From assembly GCA_964563965.1 (NCBI GenBank), contig CAZLZI010000008.1, positions 1-27,470 on the forward strand: a stretch of DNA of 27,470 nucleotides, given 5' to 3'. The notes under the pieces are model-generated. The model was given only the letters and a program-made list of their open reading frames with translations. It had not been told where the DNA came from and did no database searches. The stretch comes from CAZCAQ01 sp964563965. GTDB taxonomy: Bacteria > Patescibacteriota > WWE3 > UBA101185 > UBA10185. A program made the translations under genes and the position numbers. This document shows, one piece after another, positions 1 through 7,465 of the stretch (position 1 is the first letter of the stretch; each line of letters begins with the position of its first letter).

Positions 1-159
1 CTATGAACCTATAGTGTACATATACACCTCTAGGGACACTATGTCAAGTTAATGTTTGCTCGTTGTACTTCTAATAGTATGTCAAAGTAGTACAGTTATA
101 TTTTTCGCACTACGCTAACTTATACACTTATTAGTAATTAGGCTAATATTCTATGTACA

Positions 160-234
160 TGGAGCCTGGAGAGGGAATCGAACCCTCGACCTCCTCCTTA
201 CCATGGAGGCGTTCTACCACTGAACTACCCAGGC
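160..234 (-). tRNA. tRNA-Thr (anticodon GGU)
   Basis: Read on the minus strand, this folds as a full cloverleaf. The 7-bp acceptor stem is GCCTGGG with TCCAGGC, the D arm is GTTC/GAAC, the anticodon stem CCTCC/GGAGG carries loop ATGGTAA (anticodon GGT), and the T arm is GAGGG-TTCGATT-CCCTC. The discriminator is T and the 3' CCA is encoded (160-162). It is the last of three tRNA genes read right to left, two bases after tRNA-Tyr. Confidence 0.97.
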
Positions 235-236
235 AT

Positions 237-322
237 TGGTGCCGGGAACAGGATTCGAACCTGTGAAGGCTTACGCCAACAGATTTACAGTCTGCTCCAT
301 TTGGCCACTTTGGTATCCCGGC
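237..322 (-). tRNA. tRNA-Tyr (anticodon GUA)
   Basis: Minus-strand cloverleaf with acceptor GCCGGGA/TCCCGGC, anticodon stem GCAGA/TCTGT with loop CTGTAAA (anticodon GTA), and the long variable arm expected of bacterial tRNA-Tyr (TGGCGTAAGCCTTC region). The T arm is ACAGG-TTCGAAT-CCTGT, with discriminator A and encoded CCA. It lies between two tRNA-Thr genes with gaps of one and two bases, so the three are surely cut from one precursor. Confidence 0.97.
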
Positions 323-323
323 A

Positions 324-398
324 TGGAGCCACCTGTGGGACTTGAACCCACGACCTATCCCTTACAAGAGGATTGCTCTACCGCTGAGCTAAGGTGGC
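324..398 (-). tRNA. tRNA-Thr (anticodon UGU)
   Basis: Minus-strand cloverleaf with acceptor GCCACCT/AGGTGGC, D arm GCTC/GAGC, anticodon stem ATCCT/GGGAT with loop CTTGTAA (anticodon TGT), T arm GTGGG-TTCAAGT-CCCAC, discriminator T and encoded CCA. It is the first gene of the tRNA transcript. The UGU isoacceptor complements the GGU one at 160-234, so most Thr codons are covered here. Confidence 0.97.
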
Positions 399-415
399 GA
401 CACCTTGCGGTGTAA

Positions 416-444
416 ATTCTATCAATAAATTGACATGAACTAAA
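416..444 (-). promoter_or_regulatory. Predicted promoter of the tRNA cluster
   Basis: On the minus strand there is a -10 TAGAAT (416-421), a weak -35 TTTAGT (439-444) and a 17-base spacer. Transcription would start near 409, about 11 bases before tRNA-Thr(UGU). A short inverted repeat, ACACC-ttgc-GGTGT (400-413), sits at the predicted start. The region is shared with the divergent promoter at 430-458. Confidence 0.5.
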
Positions 445-458
445 GCATTTTATACCAT
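430..458 (+). promoter_or_regulatory. Predicted leaderless promoter of the iron-permease-like gene
   Basis: A consensus -35 TTGACA (430-435), 17-base spacer and -10-like TACCAT (453-458) end nine bases before the ATG at 468. No Shine-Dalgarno motif is present. The predicted transcript starts at or within a base or two of the ATG. Confidence 0.5.
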
Positions 459-467
459 TTACTAATA

Positions 468-884
468 ATGAGTAAAAAACTGCCCAGTGATGAACTCGTG
501 TCCAAACGTCCGTTATTTGACTACTTTGAAAAACTATCTGATATAGTCGACTCTATTATTGGCACTCCTTATTGGTTTGGGTTATCTCTTATTCTTATAC
601 TTGTATGGCTACCATCTGGCTTTTTCATAGGGTTTGGAGAGATTTGGCATTTAATAATCAATACCACAACAACAATCTTAACCTTTATTATGATGTCTTT
701 GCTCCATGCCTCTGAAAGTAAGTGGGAAAAGCGTATAGATGAGATAGAAGAAATCCAAAAAAACACCTTGCTGCACATAAAACGCGAGACAGATAAAATG
801 GTCCAAAGCGATAAAAACAGAACACTGGCCCAGCTACATACACTTCCTGCACTTGAGAAAGAAACCGTCCATTCCATTAATTGA
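468..884 (+). CDS. Low-affinity iron permease family small membrane protein
   Basis: The 138-residue protein has two hydrophobic segments, around residues 33-53 and 61-81, followed by a charged helical tail (about 84-138, rich in K and E). The stretch from GTPYWFGLSL through INTTTTILTF resembles the bacterial short form of the low-affinity iron permease family (PF04120), whose members carry a similar INTGTTIVTF segment before a hydrophilic tail. The fungal relative Fet4 transports iron, but the role of these short bacterial proteins is not established, so transport is an inference from the name only. Its TGA stop overlaps the -35 box of rpmB. The start is supported by the promoter just upstream. 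Confidence 0.75.
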   Translation: MSKKLPSDELVSKRPLFDYFEKLSDIVDSIIGTPYWFGLSLILILVWLPSGFFIGFGEIWHLIINTTTTILTFIMMSLLHASESKWEKRIDEIEEIQKNTLLHIKRETDKMVQSDKNRTLAQLHTLPALEKETVHSIN

Positions 885-910
885 CATTTGACCGCAGTGT
901 GTGGTTTAAT
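881..910 (+). promoter_or_regulatory. Predicted leaderless promoter of rpmB
   Basis: Perfect -35 TTGACA (881-886), 18-base spacer and -10 TTTAAT (905-910), with a nearby TG at 902-903. Nine bases separate the -10 from the rpmB ATG at 920. The -35 overlaps the stop codon of the upstream gene, and no SD is visible. Confidence 0.65.
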
Positions 911-919
911 CCATAAGTT

Positions 920-1168
920 ATGTCAAGAATTTGCGATATTTGTTCAAAATCAGCTCTTAAAGGCAATCTTGTTAAAAGAGGTATAGGTCGTCGTGTAACT
1001 AGACGTACTATAATGAAACAAGAACCAAATCTTTTTGAAAAAAAGATACTTGTTGATGGTCGCAATATCAAAGTTAAGATCTGCTCTTCTTGTCTTAAAA
1101 GACTCAAAAAAGAGATACGTGATATCGAAGTAGCTGCTAAAGAGGCTAAAGTTGAAGTAACAGCCTAA
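920..1168 (+). CDS. rpmB: Large ribosomal subunit protein bL28
   Basis: The 82-residue basic protein begins MSRICDICSKSALKGN, followed by a segment matching the L28 core (RRTIMKQEPNL, compare RRFLPNLQ in other L28 proteins) and KVKICSSCLKRLKK. Two CxxC pairs (C5/C8 and C53/C56) fit the zinc-binding form of bL28. It is a structural protein of the 50S subunit. It has its own promoter and no SD, and its last four bases overlap the end of the convergent fmt gene. The C-terminal tail is Lys/Glu/Val-rich and variable. Confidence 0.93.
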   Translation: MSRICDICSKSALKGNLVKRGIGRRVTRRTIMKQEPNLFEKKILVDGRNIKVKICSSCLKRLKKEIRDIEVAAKEAKVEVTA

Positions 1169-2085
1169 ATCTTCTCAAAATAGCCATTCACAAAGCTTGT
1201 AAAGTCCATTTTATTCTTATTCTCTGGTTGAACGATTTGTGGTATTAAACGCCCATTCTCTAGAGTTGCACTATAAATCTTAACCTTTGTAGCTTTTACT
1301 ACGCTAGGTTTTACTCTATAACCATCAAGGAATATATGGTCGATATATGCCCATGCAATTGGCCAAGGGTTGTACGCTCGTATTTTTCGATCTAGAACAT
1401 CTGGACTTTCATCCCAAGTCACTTCTGCATCTTGCTTAGCTATTAGTGTTGATTTCGGTTTAGTAGGGGAGTAACAATATGAAACAGCCTTGTTATCTTG
1501 TTTAACTGGCAAAAGTTTGCCGTCAACATACTCAGTCAGAATAGCAACTAAATGCTTTGCACCAAAAAGGAATAACTCTTCATAGAGAGACAAAGTGGTA
1601 GCCTGATCACTAACAGGGTAGGGGAGTTGCTTTAGTACATCTCCTTCGTCCATCTTTTCATCCATTATCATATATGTAACAGCTGTCGCTGTATCACCAC
1701 TTAAAATAGTGTGTTGAACAGGAGAGGCCCCTCTATATTTGGGGAGTTGTGAAAAATGGATGTTGACTAGTCCCTTAGCTGGGGTATGAAGTATTTGACT
1801 TGGTATTATAAAAGAGAAGTCTGCCACAATGCCAACTGTCACTTGGTGTTCTTTAAGCTTAGCAACTAGCAAGTCGCTTGTCTTGCTATCAAACTTTTCA
1901 AGCTCAAACACGTCACAATTATTTTCATTTGCCCAATGTTTAACTTGTGTTTTCTTTACCTCTTTATTGCGTCCAATCACACGATCTGTTTTTGTTACAC
2001 ATAGCTGGAGATTGGTGTGTGTTTTTAATTCTTCCAGTATGGGTAGTGATTTATCTGAAGTACCAAAAAAAGCTGTATTAATCAT
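1165..2085 (-). CDS. fmt: Methionyl-tRNA formyltransferase
   Basis: The 306-residue enzyme transfers a formyl group from 10-formyl-THF to Met-tRNA(fMet). The catalytic region is visible as LVNIHFSQLPKYRGASPVQ (family form NLHASLLPKYRGAAPI), giving the Asn and His of the active site. MDEKMDEGDVL corresponds to the D-x-G-D segment with the catalytic Asp. The C-terminal region (about 205-306, with AYNPWPIAWAYI) matches the tRNA-binding domain. The start overlaps the end of def by eight bases, so the two are translated as a coupled pair: Def later removes the formyl group added by Fmt. Length is typical. Confidence 0.93.
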   Translation of the reverse strand: MINTAFFGTSDKSLPILEELKTHTNLQLCVTKTDRVIGRNKEVKKTQVKHWANENNCDVFELEKFDSKTSDLLVAKLKEHQVTVGIVADFSFIIPSQILHTPAKGLVNIHFSQLPKYRGASPVQHTILSGDTATAVTYMIMDEKMDEGDVLKQLPYPVSDQATTLSLYEELFLFGAKHLVAILTEYVDGKLLPVKQDNKAVSYCYSPTKPKSTLIAKQDAEVTWDESPDVLDRKIRAYNPWPIAWAYIDHIFLDGYRVKPSVVKATKVKIYSATLENGRLIPQIVQPENKNKMDFTSFVNGYFEKI

Positions 2086-2599
2086 TACTTTTTTCCTTAG
2101 CTAGATAAGCATCTAATTCCTTTTCTGTTAGAGATGCACCTATACTTTTGTCAGTTATTAACACACCTTGCAAATGATCAAGTTCATGTTGGATTACTCG
2201 TGCGAAAAAACCACTTGCCTTCAGTTTTTGTAACTTGCCTGAGAGATCTGTATATTCAAGAGTAACCTCTTTGCTTCTTTGTACCCTACAATACAAATCT
2301 GGGATGCTTAAACACCCTTCCCACCTAATATCAGTAGAAGTTGAAAACTTCGTAATCTTTGGGTTTATCAAGAGAAACTCTTGGAGTGGATGTTCTTTAA
2401 TTTGTTTTACCACTAAACACATCGCTAGCTTATGCCCTATTTGAGGGGCAGCAAGACCCACACCATGCGTCTGCGGATCTCTTAGAGTGTCTAGCAAATC
2501 AGTAGCAATACTTTTTATATCTGAAGTTAGCTCTTTTATTGCATCGCATCTAGTTGTTAAAACTGGCGATGGAATTTTTACAATCGGTGTTACAGCCAT
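2078..2599 (-). CDS. def: Peptide deformylase
   Basis: The 173-residue metal-dependent hydrolase removes N-formyl from nascent proteins. All three family motifs are present: GVGLAAPQIG (motif 1), EGCLSIP (motif 2, with the metal-ligand Cys) and QHELDHLQG (motif 3, HExxH with two metal-ligand His). The length is normal. It is the first gene of a two-gene unit with fmt. The start codon lies six bases after a -10-like TAAAAT and no SD is present, so the mRNA is probably leaderless. It is divergent from mreB, with a 50-base shared upstream region. Confidence 0.95.
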   Translation of the reverse strand: MAVTPIVKIPSPVLTTRCDAIKELTSDIKSIATDLLDTLRDPQTHGVGLAAPQIGHKLAMCLVVKQIKEHPLQEFLLINPKITKFSTSTDIRWEGCLSIPDLYCRVQRSKEVTLEYTDLSGKLQKLKASGFFARVIQHELDHLQGVLITDKSIGASLTEKELDAYLAKEKSND

Positions 2600-2605
2600 A
2601 TGTCT

Positions 2606-2635
2606 ATTTTACTCTACCAATTAGCAATTTGTCTT
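2606..2635 (-). promoter_or_regulatory. Predicted leaderless promoter of def-fmt
   Basis: On the minus strand there is a -10 TAAAAT (2606-2611), 18-base spacer and -35-like AAGACA (2630-2635). Six bases separate the -10 from the def ATG. The -35 end touches the extended -10 of the divergent mreB promoter. Confidence 0.5.
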
Positions 2636-2643
2636 GCTACACT
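2635..2643 (+). promoter_or_regulatory. Predicted extended -10 promoter of mreB
   Basis: TGC-TACACT forms an extended -10 (TG at 2635-2636, -10 at 2638-2643), six bases before the ATG at 2650. No convincing -35 is seen. No SD is present, and the predicted transcript starts at the ATG. Confidence 0.5.
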
Positions 2644-2649
2644 CCACAT

Positions 2650-3690
2650 ATGCTAAATCGACTATTAGGCCATTTTTCGCACGACTTGGGAATTGATCTA
2701 GGTACTGCAAATACATTAATTTATGTAAAAGGTAAGGGCATCTTAATTAGAGAACCAAGTGTTGTTGCCATTCATAAGAAGACTAAAGAAATAATTGCAG
2801 TTGGTGGGGAAGCTAAGCGAATGTTAGGAAAAACTCCATCACTTATTAACGTAGTTAAGCCACTAAGCGGTGGTGTAATTTCTGATTTTGCAGTATGTGA
2901 AATTATGCTTGAGTATTACATCAAGAAAGTGCATGAAATGCCAAGTCGTTTTCCTAGAGTGCCTCGTCCACTGGTTGTTATGGGAGTACCTGGTGGTATA
3001 ACGTCCGTTGAAAAGAAAGCCGTAATTGATGCTGCTCACAACGCTGGAGCACGCAAAGTCTATACTGTGGAAGAACCCATCTTGGCAGCGCTAGGGGCTG
3101 GGGTTAACATCGATGTGCCTCGTGGCATACTTGTTATAGATATTGGTGGGGGTACAACTGAAATTGCCGTCTTGTCATTAAATGGCATTGTACTTAATAA
3201 ATCACTTAAAGTTGCAGGCAACTCACTTGATCATGACATTATGGAGTATGCCCATGCTAAATATAATATGCTGTTAGGCGATCGTTCTGCCGAAGACTTG
3301 AAAATAGAAATAGGTAGCGCTGGAAGTTTTGAAAATGAAAATTCCGCTAGAGCCCTTTTAAGAGGCAGAGATCTAAAAACAGGTTTACCTAAATCGGTTG
3401 AGGTCACTCCCTTTGAAATTCGCGAATGTTTAAAAAATTCAATAGCTGTCATAGTTAATGCAGTAAAAGATATAATTGAACAAACTCCAGCTGAACTTGT
3501 TTCCGATATCTTAAAAGGTGGCATAGTACTAACAGGTGGAGGTGCGAATTTACGTGGACTTTCTTCACTTCTTGCTAAAGAAATAAATGTTAATGTCTAT
3601 GTTGCTACTGATCCAATTGCGTGTGTCGCTCGTGGGTGTGGCATGCTCCTTGAAGATGACTCACTTATTTCCAAGCTATCTCTGACTTAG
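2650..3690 (+). CDS. mreB: Rod-shape actin MreB
   Basis: The 346-residue bacterial actin forms membrane-associated filaments that guide elongation-phase peptidoglycan synthesis. Actin-fold nucleotide motifs are visible: phosphate-1 DLGTANTLIYV near the N-terminus, IDIGGGTTEIAV (phosphate-2), and LTGGGANLRGL (adenosine motif). VVAIHKKTKEIIAVGGEAKRM is typical of MreB. I start at 2650 (MLNRLLGHFS...) rather than at an upstream in-frame ATG (2554), because the latter would overlap def, and the extended -10 lies just before 2650. The short hydrophobic N-terminus may act as a membrane contact. It heads the mreBCD-mrdA unit. Confidence 0.96.
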   Translation: MLNRLLGHFSHDLGIDLGTANTLIYVKGKGILIREPSVVAIHKKTKEIIAVGGEAKRMLGKTPSLINVVKPLSGGVISDFAVCEIMLEYYIKKVHEMPSRFPRVPRPLVVMGVPGGITSVEKKAVIDAAHNAGARKVYTVEEPILAALGAGVNIDVPRGILVIDIGGGTTEIAVLSLNGIVLNKSLKVAGNSLDHDIMEYAHAKYNMLLGDRSAEDLKIEIGSAGSFENENSARALLRGRDLKTGLPKSVEVTPFEIRECLKNSIAVIVNAVKDIIEQTPAELVSDILKGGIVLTGGGANLRGLSSLLAKEINVNVYVATDPIACVARGCGMLLEDDSLISKLSLT

Positions 3691-3696
3691 CACTCT

Positions 3697-4473
3697 ATGA
3701 AATATGTACTTGGCAGCATGATTTTATACATCGTGTATACACTTGGTATAACCAAACCTCTAGAAGTAGGGTTTTCATATCTTTTTACACCAGCACAAAA
3801 GCATTTGATGCTACAGGGCAAACAACTAAAAGAGATCGGCTACTTTTTTCAAGACATGTGGTTACTTAGGACCTCATATAATGACTTATATAAAAAATAC
3901 ACTCAAGTAACTATAGATGCTTCTGGTAAAGTGCTACTTGAGAAAGAAAATAGTTTACTTAAAAGCCAACTCTCACACAAACAGAAAGACGCAATACAAT
4001 ATAAGTCAGTCCTAGCCAATCTCTACCCTAATTCAAATGACTTATCTGCCACTACTAAAATAATTGATGTCGGATCTGATGTCGGTGTACGAGTCGGAAG
4101 TCCTGTAATTCATATGTCGTCACTTATAGGCATAGTTCAAACAACAAGTTTCAAAAAGTCTACCATTATATTGTTGACTTCTCCTCAAGCAAAAATACCA
4201 GCATTTGTGCAAAAAAAGGACAGACGCGTAGAAGGTATAGTCACAGGTCAGTTTGGGACCACAGTAGCATTAACTAGATTATTGCCAGAAGATGACATAA
4301 GCGTCGGGGACTTTGTCTACACTTCAAACAGAATCTCAACTATTCCTCAGGGCTTTTTGTTAGGAAGAATATCAAAAGTAACCCTTAATAAGGCTAATTC
4401 AGAAAGACTTGCGTATTTAGAGCATCCTATAGACTATGACAAGCTGTATCAAGTTTTTGTTTTAGTAGATTAA
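3697..4473 (+). CDS. mreC: Rod-shape-determining protein MreC
   Basis: The 258-residue protein has an N-terminal membrane segment (about 5-20), a helical coiled-coil-like stretch (about 40-95, with LLEKENSLLKSQL) and a C-terminal beta domain with VGSDVGVRVGSPVIHMSSLIGIV. The latter matches the MreC core motif (G-x-V-x-G-x-P-V ... GLVG-V). MreC links MreB to PBP2 and RodA on the outer face of the membrane. It starts six bases after mreB with no SD, so it is probably translated by coupling or read-through. Confidence 0.9.
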   Translation: MKYVLGSMILYIVYTLGITKPLEVGFSYLFTPAQKHLMLQGKQLKEIGYFFQDMWLLRTSYNDLYKKYTQVTIDASGKVLLEKENSLLKSQLSHKQKDAIQYKSVLANLYPNSNDLSATTKIIDVGSDVGVRVGSPVIHMSSLIGIVQTTSFKKSTIILLTSPQAKIPAFVQKKDRRVEGIVTGQFGTTVALTRLLPEDDISVGDFVYTSNRISTIPQGFLLGRISKVTLNKANSERLAYLEHPIDYDKLYQVFVLVD

Positions 4474-4474
4474 T

Positions 4475-4957
4475 ATGAAAGACTACATTTTATTATTTAT
4501 AATTTCATTTTTTGTTGCCTTTTGTCAGCACTCTTTTTTTGCTGAATTATTAGGTAAATATTTACCCGATCTCTCACTAGTAGTTCTTTTTGTTGTATTA
4601 TTGTCATTCAAGTCTATGAAAGAAAGAAACTTTTCTCTCTCATGTTTTTTTGCTTTTTGCTTGGGATTGTTTAGTGCTTTATTTTTAGGTTCCAGTCTTG
4701 GAGCTCTAAGTTTATACTATGTCATGCTAGCTTACATACTGGCATTTTTTATTCAGCGCACAAGTCACACACTTCTACTCTTCATCATCATTATTTTTCT
4801 TGCACGCTTCGTATTTCTACTACTGATGTCATACATTAAGTCGCTCGAACTTACTTACACAGTATTTGCTCTCAATGCTTTGCTAACAACTTTTGTATTT
4901 TATTTTGCAGTAATCCTTTCAAACATATACAGAAGACGAATATTCTATGATAAATGA
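4475..4957 (+). CDS. mreD: Rod-shape-determining protein MreD
   Basis: The 160-residue, very hydrophobic protein has about five predicted membrane helices. MreD proteins have low sequence identity but this size and topology. Position is the main evidence: it begins one base after mreC and overlaps mrdA by 11 bases, as in the classical mreBCD-mrdA order. The segment PDLSLVVLFVVLLSF resembles the conserved PDL start of the second helix in MreD. Function as an integral-membrane partner of MreC is inferred from the family. Confidence 0.85.
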   Translation: MKDYILLFIISFFVAFCQHSFFAELLGKYLPDLSLVVLFVVLLSFKSMKERNFSLSCFFAFCLGLFSALFLGSSLGALSLYYVMLAYILAFFIQRTSHTLLLFIIIIFLARFVFLLLMSYIKSLELTYTVFALNALLTTFVFYFAVILSNIYRRRIFYDK

Positions 4958-6827
4958 TGAAACTACACTGAATCTAAATAGAAGTAAAAAACCTACTAAA
5001 CGCTCTGTTGGGTCGATAATTCGAACAGTCTTGCCTATTGAGCATAGACGCATCGTCAAGTATAGCCTGGATATTCATACTAAAACAGTAAATATGGCAC
5101 TTATGTCTCTTGTAATGCTCTTTATGTTTTTAGTTCTTTTAGGCAGTGCTTTCAAATTGCAAATCTTAGAAGGCATGACAAATAGACAATTTGCAGCACA
5201 AAATAGTTTACGGAGAATTATTCTGCAACCAAGTAGAGGATTAATAGTCGATTGGAAAGGAATTCCCCTTGCCAGCAATATCCCTTCTTATGCACTTGAA
5301 CTAGATGTATCAAAATGTAGAGGAACTGATGGATTAATAGCTAAGACTTGTCAAAGTGATTATAAAACTCTAAAGGGCATCTTTAAAACTAAACACATAC
5401 TGTCATATAATGAACTTACGAAGAAAATTGAAGCAGGTGCTTTAAGTATAGTCATTGCAAATGATCTGACAAAAGAAGACACTTTGTTGTTTGATATCGC
5501 AAATTTAAATTCGAGAAACTTTTATCTTACAGCATACTCACTAAGACAATATAAGAACCCAGCTGCTTTTGCACATTTGCTAGGGTATGTTGGGCTAGGG
5601 GACACGATATATCCTTCTATCCAAGGTAAAGTTGGGGTTGAGAAATACTATGACACGCATCTGAAAGGTATTCAAGGCGAACGTGTTTATCAAACAAGTG
5701 CTTCAGGGTATGTAGATAAGTTATTATCAGAAAAACAGCCTATTTCTGGGCTTGACCTACGGTTAAGTGTGGATGAAGGGTTACAGTCATTGGCATACGA
5801 TTTGTTAAGTAAGCGAGTAGATGGTGCGAAAACCTTTGGAGGAAGTGTTGTAGCACAAGACCCCTATACAGGTAGAGTTCTAGCTCTGGTAAGTTACCCA
5901 TCGTATAACAGTACTAATATGTCTCAAGGTATCAGTACTGCTGATTATCAACTACTGCTTGCAAATGCCAATCAACCTTTTTTTAATCGTTCTATCTCAG
6001 GAGCCTATCCACCAGGTTCAACTTTTAAAATGACAACAGCACTTGGGGTGTTAATGGAAGAGGTAATAGATCCAACTTACACCATAACAGACCCTGGCTA
6101 TATTAGTATCGGCGGTTCTACTTTTAGAAACTGGAAACTTGATGGCCATGGGAGAGTCGATTTATTAACGGCACTTCAAAAAAGCAATGACACCTACTTT
6201 TATACTGTTGGTGGGGGCTATGGACCAATAAAAGGCTTAGGGATTAGTAAGCTTAATAAGTGGGCGCGGCTACTCGGGTATGGATCAGTTACAGGTATAG
6301 ATTTGCCTGGAGAAGTCGCGGGCTTTATGCCTGATGGGAAAAGTAGAGACTGGTATTTAGGCGATAATTATATAACTGCAATTGGCCAAGGAGACGTTCT
6401 TGCCACTCCATTACAAGTAAATAATAGTACTGCCTTTTTTGCCAATGGTGGAACACTCTATAAACCGACGGTTGCTTTAACAGAAGGTAAAGGCATCGTC
6501 ATTCGCACAAACATAGCTGATGATGCGTATATAGAAAAGATACGCCAAGGTATGCGACTTGCATCATTGCCTGGGGGTACGGCCTATCCATTTTTTGATT
6601 TTAAAACGATGCATGGAGTTGAAGTAGGAGGGAAAACTGGTACATCTGAATACTTTAACAAAGATGGTAAACCAGACACGCATGGGTGGTTTAGTGTTTT
6701 TGCGCCCTATGACAAACCTACTATTGTCTTAACAGTGTTTCTTGAAGGTGGCAGTGCTGGATCTGATGATGCCGCAAAACTTGCAAGGCCTTTGATGGAT
6801 TATTGGCAAAAATCCCAAGCTAAATAG
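4947..6827 (+). CDS. mrdA: Penicillin-binding protein 2 (elongasome transpeptidase)
   Basis: The 626-residue class B PBP has a cytoplasmic N-terminus of about 47 residues, one membrane helix (about 48-68), a PBP dimerisation/pedestal domain starting at NSLRRIILQPSRGLIVD, and a C-terminal transpeptidase domain. Active-site motifs are the serine in STFK (S358-x-x-K361), an SxN-type motif as SND (413-415) and KTGT (K563). It cross-links peptidoglycan during elongation with the MreBCD scaffold. The usual glycosyltransferase partner gene rodA does not follow; a DprA-like gene does. The start overlaps mreD by 11 bases. Confidence 0.93.
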   Translation: MINDETTLNLNRSKKPTKRSVGSIIRTVLPIEHRRIVKYSLDIHTKTVNMALMSLVMLFMFLVLLGSAFKLQILEGMTNRQFAAQNSLRRIILQPSRGLIVDWKGIPLASNIPSYALELDVSKCRGTDGLIAKTCQSDYKTLKGIFKTKHILSYNELTKKIEAGALSIVIANDLTKEDTLLFDIANLNSRNFYLTAYSLRQYKNPAAFAHLLGYVGLGDTIYPSIQGKVGVEKYYDTHLKGIQGERVYQTSASGYVDKLLSEKQPISGLDLRLSVDEGLQSLAYDLLSKRVDGAKTFGGSVVAQDPYTGRVLALVSYPSYNSTNMSQGISTADYQLLLANANQPFFNRSISGAYPPGSTFKMTTALGVLMEEVIDPTYTITDPGYISIGGSTFRNWKLDGHGRVDLLTALQKSNDTYFYTVGGGYGPIKGLGISKLNKWARLLGYGSVTGIDLPGEVAGFMPDGKSRDWYLGDNYITAIGQGDVLATPLQVNNSTAFFANGGTLYKPTVALTEGKGIVIRTNIADDAYIEKIRQGMRLASLPGGTAYPFFDFKTMHGVEVGGKTGTSEYFNKDGKPDTHGWFSVFAPYDKPTIVLTVFLEGGSAGSDDAAKLARPLMDYWQKSQAK

Positions 6828-6840
6828 ACATCTTGCTCTT

Positions 6841-7437
6841 GTGTCATTTAATAAGAGGAACTACATACACTATGTGATTACACGACCTAACAATTTTAGT
6901 CTTATAGGCAATAAAGAACTCTTAGACTCTAGGAGTATTTATGTACTTGCTAGTCAATTCTACACAAGTTATACCTCCGCTATTTTGAGTACATTTATTC
7001 CCTATTTTTGTGCTAGTGGAATTGCTATATTACTGCGGTATTCTGATGCTATTACCCCACTAGTCTTGGATATTATCGAGCGAAATACTGGTACATGTAT
7101 GATTCTCTATGACAAATTTACAACTATACCTTCCTCCGGTACCATTGTTAAGCTACTTGAAAAAAACGCATGTTGTCTTGTTATCCCTAAGCATGCTTGG
7201 TTTAAAGATAATAAGCCTGTAATTGAACTGCTCGCTACACTTTATACGGGTATACTTATTACCGAAAGTGTTTCTGCTAAAGAGTTTAACTATAGTGTTT
7301 CATGCACTCTTGATGCGAACAAAGAACTATTTGTCATTCCTGGAACAATCTATACTAAAACATCTCAAGGCACTAATTATTTAATACGAAGAGGTGCAAC
7401 TCTTATCCAGAGACCGTCAGAGGTAAATTTTGACTAA
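6841..7437 (+). CDS. Highly diverged, short DprA-like protein
   Basis: 198 residues, starting at GTG. The C-terminal part, KELFVIPGTIYTKTSQGTN then YLIRRGATLI, closely follows the end of the DprA/Smf Rossmann domain (family form EVFAVPG...SRGTNxLIxxGA). GILITESVSAKEFN occupies the place of the LVVEA...SGSLITA segment. However, the hallmark N-terminal motifs GSR and SGLARGID are not recognisable, and the SAM-like N-terminal and winged-helix C-terminal domains are missing. DprA loads RecA on incoming single-stranded DNA during transformation. The position directly before topA is the classic dprA-topA order, which supports the assignment. DNA binding may be altered or lost. The frame is intact, so it is not an obvious pseudogene. 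Confidence 0.7.
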   Translation: MSFNKRNYIHYVITRPNNFSLIGNKELLDSRSIYVLASQFYTSYTSAILSTFIPYFCASGIAILLRYSDAITPLVLDIIERNTGTCMILYDKFTTIPSSGTIVKLLEKNACCLVIPKHAWFKDNKPVIELLATLYTGILITESVSAKEFNYSVSCTLDANKELFVIPGTIYTKTSQGTNYLIRRGATLIQRPSEVNFD

Positions 7438-7457
7438 GCTTAAATTTGTTGTATGCT
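7430..7457 (+). promoter_or_regulatory. Predicted leaderless promoter of topA
   Basis: -35 TTGACT (7430-7435), 16-base spacer and -10 TATGCT (7452-7457), eight bases before the ATG at 7466. The -35 overlaps the stop region of the DprA-like gene. This placement decides the topA start in favour of 7466 over 7430. Confidence 0.6.
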
Positions 7458-7465
7458 TTGAAAGT

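Noticed and set aside
1..159. Feature to the left of the tRNA cluster
   Set aside because: I found no gene, terminator with a U tract, or repeat that I can support in this stretch.
2554..2649. Longer N-terminus for MreB starting at an upstream ATG (2554)
   Set aside because: It would overlap def on the opposite strand and add residues not typical for MreB. The extended -10 directly before 2650 supports the shorter form.
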